This document shows, one piece after another, positions 23,007 to 28,290 of a stretch of DNA of 28,290 nt. The notes below the pieces were generated by a model. The model did no database searches. It was not told the DNA's origin and worked only from the letters and a program-made list of their open reading frames with translations. The DNA lies in NCBI GenBank assembly GCA_964401355.1, contig CAYNYJ010000047.1, positions 1 to 28,290 on the forward strand, written 5' to 3'. The translations under genes and the position numbers were made by a program. Numbering within the stretch: the first letter of the stretch is position 1; every line of letters begins with the position of its first letter. The stretch comes from SZUA-152 sp964401355 (GTDB lineage: Bacteria; Pseudomonadota; Gammaproteobacteria; SZUA-152).

Positions 23007-23987
23007 ATGCAAGCCCAACACCCAAGTCGCTTCAGTCTGCAACGCTTCTTCCGCGGCGAAGGCCCGGAGGCCGGCCCCATCATTCTGGCGCAACGTCGCG
23101 TCTACATTCTGCCCAGCAAGCTGGGGGTATATTTTGCCGCGATGATGTGCGTGATGCTGCTCGGCGCAGTTAACTACGGCAACAATCTGGCGTTTGCATT
23201 GACCTTTTTGCTGGCCAGCATTTGCATCGTCACCATCCTCCACTGTTACCGAAACCTGCTGGGTTTGCGCATTGATGTAGGGGCGATTCCCCCGGCGTTT
23301 TGTGGTGACACAGTGCAGGTGCCGGTGATCCTCGACAATCAACAACATGCCGCACGTTACGCGCTACAGCTCAGCTTCCCCCAAGCAATACCCCAACAAA
23401 AGCGCACCATCGATGTGATTGCCGACCACTGGCAACGCACCGATCTACCGCTCGCCACGCAGCAACGTGGCCTGCACCCACTGCCGCGCATCACCCTGCG
23501 CAGCCGTTTTCCGCTGGGTCTGTTTCAAAGCTGGGCGCACGCCCAACGGGATGTGCAATATCTGGTGTACCCCACGCCGGACCGGCATCACAGCCTGCCC
23601 AGCGAACCGCATTATCAGCTCAATCTCAGCGGTGATCGCGGCCACGGCTCGGACGATTTTGCCGGGCTGCGCAATTATCACCCCGGGGATTCGCTGCGCC
23701 ACGTGCACTGGAAGACCGCAGCCCGCGAGCAGGGCATGTACACCAAACAATTCGGCGGCGACCGGGCTGAACAATTGTGGTTAGACTGGGAATCGCTGGA
23801 CGGACTGGATAGCGAGGCGCGGTTGTCACGACTCACCCGCTGGGTGCTCGATGCCGACGCGGCGCAACTCAATTATGGTTTACGTTTACCCGGCGCACTG
23901 ATTCCCCTCGGCAGCGGCCCCCCGCATCGGCATCGCTGCCTGAAGGCGCTGGCCCTGTTTAACAGCGCGGCCACCAGTCCCACATGA
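23007..23987 (+). CDS. DUF58 domain membrane protein
   Basis: The 326-residue protein has two adjacent hydrophobic helices near the N-terminus (about 38-56 and 60-80) and then a soluble part with the DUF58 signature GSDDFAGLRNYHPGDSLRHV followed by HWKTAAR (residues 214-240). DUF58 proteins often resemble a von Willebrand A domain and are likely clients of the adjacent MoxR ATPase. This one appears short, ending about 85 residues after the signature. It overlaps the next gene by four bases (ATGA), so translation is coupled. Confidence 0.9.
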   Translation: MQAQHPSRFSLQRFFRGEGPEAGPIILAQRRVYILPSKLGVYFAAMMCVMLLGAVNYGNNLAFALTFLLASICIVTILHCYRNLLGLRIDVGAIPPAFCGDTVQVPVILDNQQHAARYALQLSFPQAIPQQKRTIDVIADHWQRTDLPLATQQRGLHPLPRITLRSRFPLGLFQSWAHAQRDVQYLVYPTPDRHHSLPSEPHYQLNLSGDRGHGSDDFAGLRNYHPGDSLRHVHWKTAAREQGMYTKQFGGDRAEQLWLDWESLDGLDSEARLSRLTRWVLDADAAQLNYGLRLPGALIPLGSGPPHRHRCLKALALFNSAATSPT

Positions 23988-25996
23988 TCACTGTTACGCA
24001 ACGCCTACAGCAGGCCAAGGCCCAAAATCTGTGGCTATTGGCTGGGCTCTGCCTGGGTCTGATGCCGCATTTTATACGCCTGCCACTGATGATCATGTTG
24101 CCCAGCGTCATCCTGCTGGGCTGGCGACTGTTGTTTGAGCTGCACTATTTCCCGCTGCCACCGCGTTGGCTGCGCTGGTTGCTGACCCTGATTGCGATTT
24201 TCGCCACCTATGCCGCCTTCCACACCCTGGTCGGACGCCAGGCCGGGGTCGGACTCCTCGTCGTTATGCTGTGCCTCAAACTCATGGAGATGGACAGCCC
24301 ACGCGATGTGGGGGTGGTCATCGGCCTGGGATTTTTCGTCATCATCACCGTGTTTCTGTTTGACCAATCGCTCTTCATCGGCGTTTACATGCTGCTCGTC
24401 GTTAGCCTACTGACCACCGCGTTGATCACCTTCAGCCGTGAACAATCATCGGTGAAACAGCGTCAAAATTTACGCCAGGCCATCATTATCATTGCCCAGG
24501 CCATGCCGCTCGCCTTATTGTTGTTCGTGTTGTTTCCACGCATTCCGGGGCCGCTGTGGAGCCTGCCCACGGACAGCTTCGGCGCCTCCAGCGGGCTCTC
24601 CGATTCCATGTCCCCCGGCAACATCAGTCGGCTCAGCAACAACGATGCAGTGGCCTTTCGGGTGCAATTCGAGACCCAGCCTCCCGCCCCGCAACAGCGC
24701 TACTGGCGAGGGCCGGTGTTCACCTTCTTTGATGGCAAAACCTGGTCCAACCCGCTCACTTCTCAAGCCGCTGCGGTGACTCGCGGAATCAACACCCCAC
24801 TGCGGTATCGCAGCCACGGCGAGCCGCTGCACTACAGCGTGACCCTGGAACCGCACCAACAACGCTGGTTGTTCGCCCTTGATCTGCTGGCTACGCTGCC
24901 GGCCAACACGACCCTGAGTCGCGATTTCGAACTGCTGGCCCGACATCCCGTGCAGCAATTACTCCGTTACCCGATGAGTTCCCAGCTGAATTTTTTACTG
25001 GCGGTCGATCAGCCGCCCAGCCTCGCGCATTACCTGCAACTGCCCGCAGACCGCGCGCCGCGCGCGCACCGGCTGGCCCAAGGCTGGCGCAAGGCCGCGC
25101 GCGACGATGCCGAACTGGTGCAACTCGGCCTGCAACACATTCGTGAACAGCCCTTTTATTACACCCGCCAACCGCCGTTGCTGCTGGACGACCCGGTGGA
25201 TGAATTTCTATTCGACAGCCGTCGCGGCTTTTGTGAACACTACGCCTCGGCGTTTGTGTTTTTGATGCGCGCCGCAGGCATCCCGGCACGCATCGTCACT
25301 GGTTATCAGGGCGGGGAAATGAATCCGCAGAGTGATTATTTTATCGTGCGCCAGTCTGATGCCCATGCCTGGGCCGAAGTCTGGCTGCCGCAGCAGGGCT
25401 GGCGGCGCATCGACCCCACCGCGGTGATTCCCGCCGAGCGCATCGAAAATCCGCGAGACCTGGCACGCATCTCACCCGAGCTTGCGCGGCTCGGCGAACC
25501 GCCCCATTGGGCCAAAGCCACCTGGCGTCAGATGCGCTTCAGTTGGGATCGACTCAATCATGCCTGGAATCAGTGGGTGATCAATTACGACGACCGCCGT
25601 CAACGGAATTTTCTGACGCGGCTATTTTCCGGCCTCGGCCTTGGCGAGGTCGACTGGCGCAAGATGATCGGCTTGCTGGTGGGGGGAATGGGCGCGGTGT
25701 TGCTAGCCATCGCCGTGTACACCCTGCGGCCCCGGTACGGTTCCCAACGAGATCCGGTGGTCACGGCTTACGAGCGTTTTTGCCGACAGTTGGCGCGGCG
25801 CGGTATTCGTCGCGGCCCGGCGGAAGGGCCGATGGATTTTTCACAAAGAGCGCGCCACTTGCGGCCCGAACTTGCCCCCGCCATCACCCGCATCACGGCA
25901 CTCTATCTGCGCCTGCGATACGCGCCGCCCGCGCAGACGGGGCGGCCCGATCAGCTGCGCCGCCTGCAAACCGCGGTGCGCCGCTTCAAAGCCTGA
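23984..25996 (+). CDS. TgpA-type membrane transglutaminase-like protease
   Basis: The 670-residue protein has about six membrane helices in its first 190 residues (DUF3488), a large periplasmic part and one more helix near residues 562-582, then a DUF4129-like C-terminus. The transglutaminase-like domain shows the catalytic triad: Cys417 (RGFCEHYASAFVFLMRAAG), His461 (SDAHAWAEVW) and Asp477 (GWRRIDPTAVI). This architecture matches TgpA of Pseudomonas, which is essential there. Substrate and role are unknown; with MoxR and DUF58 it probably forms a cell-envelope system. Confidence 0.93.
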   Translation: MITVTQRLQQAKAQNLWLLAGLCLGLMPHFIRLPLMIMLPSVILLGWRLLFELHYFPLPPRWLRWLLTLIAIFATYAAFHTLVGRQAGVGLLVVMLCLKLMEMDSPRDVGVVIGLGFFVIITVFLFDQSLFIGVYMLLVVSLLTTALITFSREQSSVKQRQNLRQAIIIIAQAMPLALLLFVLFPRIPGPLWSLPTDSFGASSGLSDSMSPGNISRLSNNDAVAFRVQFETQPPAPQQRYWRGPVFTFFDGKTWSNPLTSQAAAVTRGINTPLRYRSHGEPLHYSVTLEPHQQRWLFALDLLATLPANTTLSRDFELLARHPVQQLLRYPMSSQLNFLLAVDQPPSLAHYLQLPADRAPRAHRLAQGWRKAARDDAELVQLGLQHIREQPFYYTRQPPLLLDDPVDEFLFDSRRGFCEHYASAFVFLMRAAGIPARIVTGYQGGEMNPQSDYFIVRQSDAHAWAEVWLPQQGWRRIDPTAVIPAERIENPRDLARISPELARLGEPPHWAKATWRQMRFSWDRLNHAWNQWVINYDDRRQRNFLTRLFSGLGLGEVDWRKMIGLLVGGMGAVLLAIAVYTLRPRYGSQRDPVVTAYERFCRQLARRGIRRGPAEGPMDFSQRARHLRPELAPAITRITALYLRLRYAPPAQTGRPDQLRRLQTAVRRFKA

Positions 25997-26014
25997 TCAT
26001 CGGGACAGAGACCA

Positions 26015-26740
26015 TCAATCGGGGTCGATACAGCCCTGCGGCTCCGGCAGGCCGGCAATACGCGACCCCTGCCGTGACGGCCCCTTAGGGAAAAGACCGT
26101 ACAGATAATCCTTGCTGGCCCGTTGCGGGTCCAGGTCTTCTGCCATGTACTTCATCAGAATCTTCACCATCGGCGTGACCCCGTAGGTGAAATAAAACTC
26201 GCGCAGAAAATTGAGCACTTCCCAATGTTCTTGCGTGAGGGAAATGCCTTCTTTCTCCGCCATATGCTTGGCCAGGGGTGAATGCCAGCGATGCAACTCG
26301 ATCAAGTTACCCAAGGGCGTCACCGCAAAGGTTTCACCGTCGAAATCAAAGGAATGAACAAAGTGGCTCACATGGGGTGCCGCCTTGGCCTGGTAGGTTT
26401 CGCGCTCCAGTTCCGCATCCATCATCGGCACTGGCACACCAGCCAGCTTGGTACCCTGCACCAGCACACCGGCAGGAAACAGCGTTAGCAAATGCTCGTC
26501 ATCAAAGCGATCCGAAGCCGAACGCTTTTTGAGTTCCCGCTTCAGCAGTTTTTTCACCGGGGACACGTTGAACGCCTGATAATAATCTCGCAGGGCGTTG
26601 ATCACCGTCCAGTGGTCGTCGCTGAGTTCAATGCCCTCGCGCCCCGCCAACACTGCCGGGACACTCTCATTCCACTGACTCGGGTTCGCCAGCCGACCAT
26701 CGACCAACACCTCAAATTCCCTGTTTTCCGCTAATGACAT
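26015..26740 (-). CDS. Two-domain DsrC/TusE-family sulfur relay protein
   Basis: DsrC/TusE proteins carry sulfur on a cysteine near the C-terminus, in tRNA thiolation (TusE) or dissimilatory sulfur metabolism (DsrC). They are normally about 105-115 residues, but this product has 241 and contains the fold twice. Domain 1 (about 8-110) has WNESVPAVLAGREGIELSDD, HWTVINALRDYYQAFNVSP and LFPAGVLVQGTKLAGVP. Domain 2 (about 131-241) has EGISLTQEHWEVLNFLREFY, GVTPMVKILMKYM and LFPKGPSRQGSRIAGLPEP, followed by QGC. Only domain 2 keeps the terminal cysteine, Cys237; domain 1 has Asp108 at that place. The second DsrC cysteine position is Ser226 (Thr97 in domain 1). The ATG at 26740 is used, with GAGGGA upstream. 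It stands alone, convergent with the tgpA-like gene. Confidence 0.88.
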   Translation of the reverse strand: MSLAENREFEVLVDGRLANPSQWNESVPAVLAGREGIELSDDHWTVINALRDYYQAFNVSPVKKLLKRELKKRSASDRFDDEHLLTLFPAGVLVQGTKLAGVPVPMMDAELERETYQAKAAPHVSHFVHSFDFDGETFAVTPLGNLIELHRWHSPLAKHMAEKEGISLTQEHWEVLNFLREFYFTYGVTPMVKILMKYMAEDLDPQRASKDYLYGLFPKGPSRQGSRIAGLPEPQGCIDPD

Positions 26741-26886
26741 AATTTTTATCCCTCGCAATAGCCGTTAATTGCATCCTTGAGTCTAGACCCGAATCCCGGT
26801 TTCGCGAGCATCATTCAAGTGCCACACTACGTTAAAAAACCGCTGTAATCACCATCTCTTTTACCACTGGGTGTATCATCAAAACC

Positions 26887-27375
26887 ATGAAAGACAGTGC
26901 AAAAAACGGCTCACAAAACAACGCACAACATGCCCGGTATCCCGCATCAAATAAATACAGTGTAGCGCGACGGGCCCTTTACGCTAGCATCGCGCTAGGC
27001 CTGCTGCTCGCACTCAGCGCCTGCTCCACTACATCCTTTGGCTCTGGCCAGACATCAATGACTACCGCCCATCAGTCACCACAAAAAATGCAACAACAGC
27101 TCACGCAAGCCAAGCGCCTGTTTATCAACAAGCAATACACAAAAGCCGTCGCACTGTTATTCCCACTGGCGCGACAGGGATACGCCGATGCCCAATACAG
27201 CATCGGTTACTTGTATCACTACGGCTACGGTCTGCCCCGTAACGAAAAAGAATCCATCCGCTGGATTGCCACCGCCGCCGCCCGCGGCCATCTTCTGGCA
27301 CAAAAAGCATTGGCGCAGATTAATGCCTCACACGACCAGCAGGGTGTTTCTGCGGTGCCGGTACCCAGCCCCTGA
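26887..27375 (+). CDS. Lipoprotein with Sel1-like repeats
   Basis: The 162-residue protein has a long basic N-terminal region (about 1-29), a hydrophobic stretch and the lipobox LLALSAC with Cys46 as the lipid site. After a Ser/Thr/Gln-rich linker there are about one and a half Sel1-like (TPR-type) repeats: ALLFPLARQGYADAQYSIGY and GYGLPRNEKESIRWIATAAA. The role is probably protein binding in the envelope; the partner is unknown. No ribosome site is seen before the ATG, so the real start could differ, but no later Met precedes the lipobox. Confidence 0.8.
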   Translation: MKDSAKNGSQNNAQHARYPASNKYSVARRALYASIALGLLLALSACSTTSFGSGQTSMTTAHQSPQKMQQQLTQAKRLFINKQYTKAVALLFPLARQGYADAQYSIGYLYHYGYGLPRNEKESIRWIATAAARGHLLAQKALAQINASHDQQGVSAVPVPSP

Positions 27376-27387
27376 CACGCTTTTACG

Positions 27388-27436
27388 CTGTCCCGTTAAC
27401 TTTATATCCGCCATACCGGCGCAGGCCGGTATGACG
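27388..27436 (+). repeat. Palindromic element, copy 1
   Basis: A 19-bp leader CTGTCCCGTTAACTTTATA is followed by the perfect hairpin CATACCGGC-GCAG-GCCGGTATG (27412-27433). A second copy in the same orientation starts at 28241. Palindromes of the CCGGCGCAGGCCGG type are common dispersed repeats in proteobacteria. There is no T-run, so it is not a standard terminator. Confidence 0.85.
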
Positions 27437-27613
27437 GAAGAGGGCGCCAAGAATTCATGTCTCAATTTCTCAAATCTCATTACAGTCCACGCAAAACAAC
27501 TCAGTACAACAGAGCATGTATTTGTTAACGAGACAGCAGTGAATTCGCTTTACACATTTTTCTGGCAACTACCGGTGACTCGACAGCCACCAAAAACGCA
27601 CTCTCAACGCAGA

Positions 27614-28192
27614 TTAAAAAACCATACCAAAGTGAATACGCAGATTACTGGCATCGGCGCTGGCGGAACCAATATCGTAGTCCACGTTGGTGTAACGCGC
27701 GCCCCAAAACAGGATGTCCGTCCACTGGTGACGCAATTCCAGCACCAGGCCAATAGCATCATCAAAATTGGCGGTCACGCAACCGCTGCCATCAAAACAG
27801 AGTTCCCATTTTGGGTTGAGGTAATACGCGAGGCCCACGCCCAAGCGCAGGTTGTCCACCTTCAAAAAGGCCACGGCATCCAGCGGCAGCACACTGACGG
27901 TGCTATCGCCATTGGGCCCGGAAAATTCAACCGTATCGAATTTATAGCCGACCGAGAATTGATACATCAGGTCGCTGTTTACCGGTTCGTGCAACACGCC
28001 GCCGCCAAAATACAAAAGTCCCCCGGCGTCGAGATCTTCACCGCTGGTGCTGACCAAGGTTTCCCCACCGAAAGCCAGACCACCGATGATGAAGGGCTTG
28101 GTCTGCCCGGCGGCGGCAACGGCAGAGGCACCGAGCGCACAAAACAAGGCCAGTGAACACAGACATATTATTTTTGTTTTCATTAGACGCAT
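27614..28192 (-). CDS. Small outer-membrane beta-barrel protein
   Basis: The 192-residue product has a signal peptide (KTKIICLCSLALFCALGASA, with cleavage likely after AVAAA) and then alternating polar and hydrophobic strands rich in Gly, Tyr and Phe (GGLLYFGGGV, LMYQFSVGYKFDTVEF, LRLGVGLAYYL, WGARYTNVDYDIGSA). It ends in Phe (IHFGMVF), the usual signal for outer-membrane insertion. The strand count suggests an eight-stranded barrel; the likely function is unknown. The ATG at 28192 is chosen because AGGAG lies 5 nt upstream; another ATG is 3 codons later. It is flanked by two copies of one palindromic element. Confidence 0.82.
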   Translation of the reverse strand: MRLMKTKIICLCSLALFCALGASAVAAAGQTKPFIIGGLAFGGETLVSTSGEDLDAGGLLYFGGGVLHEPVNSDLMYQFSVGYKFDTVEFSGPNGDSTVSVLPLDAVAFLKVDNLRLGVGLAYYLNPKWELCFDGSGCVTANFDDAIGLVLELRHQWTDILFWGARYTNVDYDIGSASADASNLRIHFGMVF

Positions 28193-28240
28193 GACAACTC
28201 CTGTTATGGCGCAAAAATCCCAATATAAAAAAGTACACTG

Positions 28241-28290
28241 CTGTCCCGTTAACTTTATAACCGTCATGCTGGCGCAGGCCAGCATCCAGA
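28241..28290 (+). repeat. Palindromic element, copy 2 (runs to the window edge)
   Basis: It has the same 19-bp leader as copy 1, then CATGCTGGC-GCAG-GCCAGCATC. Compared with copy 1 the stem differs at two base pairs, with matching changes in both arms, while leader and loop are identical. Confidence 0.85.

Overview
The window reads as a chromosomal segment of a gammaproteobacterium, moderately GC-rich in its genes. The main evidence is the classic gene order mnmG - rsmG - parA - parB - atp operon - glmU - glmS, all on the minus strand, together with a MoaC/MoaD/MoaE set and a TusE/DsrC-family protein. No rRNA, tRNA, CRISPR array or intact transposon was found. The genus cannot be fixed by eye. 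The two-domain DsrC-like protein would fit a lineage related to sulfur oxidisers, but that is inference.

Layout. 1-2300: the C-terminal remnant of an alpha/beta hydrolase, then moaC-tag (minus) divergent from moaDE (plus), then a short stretch that may be an insertion-sequence end. 2300-5660: glmS and glmU (UDP-GlcNAc synthesis). 5757-13512: a terminator, the complete F1Fo ATP synthase operon (atpZ-like, atpI, B, E, F, H, A, G, D, C) and a good sigma70 promoter. 13604-14613: an ArsR regulator and SRPBCC (AHSA1-type) pair with a perfect 13-bp inverted-repeat operator. 14768-19905: parB, parA, rsmG, a DUF302 protein gene inserted between rsmG and mnmG, and mnmG with its own promoter. 19990-20664: a small unannotated ORF ending in a palindromic element, then about 480 bp without protein genes that holds a well-formed small-RNA candidate. 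20665-21772: DUF1415 and MOSC genes. 21806-21888: a 14-bp tandem repeat. 22075-25996: a MoxR / DUF58 / TgpA-type transglutaminase operon. 26015-26740: a protein made of two DsrC/TusE domains. 26887-28192: a Sel1-type lipoprotein and a small outer-membrane beta-barrel protein, the latter flanked by two copies of a palindromic element.

Most of the window is core housekeeping. What stands out is (i) the tandem DsrC/TusE protein, in which only the second domain keeps the terminal cysteine; (ii) a putative small RNA at about 20424-20556 with promoter, three stem-loops and terminator; (iii) short tandem repeats of 13-14 bp just upstream of start codons, twice inside the atp operon and once upstream of the MOSC gene, where the atp copies carry Shine-Dalgarno-like sequence; (iv) a palindromic element whose two copies show compensatory stem changes; and (v) an ArsR operator that overlaps both the -10 box and the start codon. 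I found no convincing new defence or mobile system.
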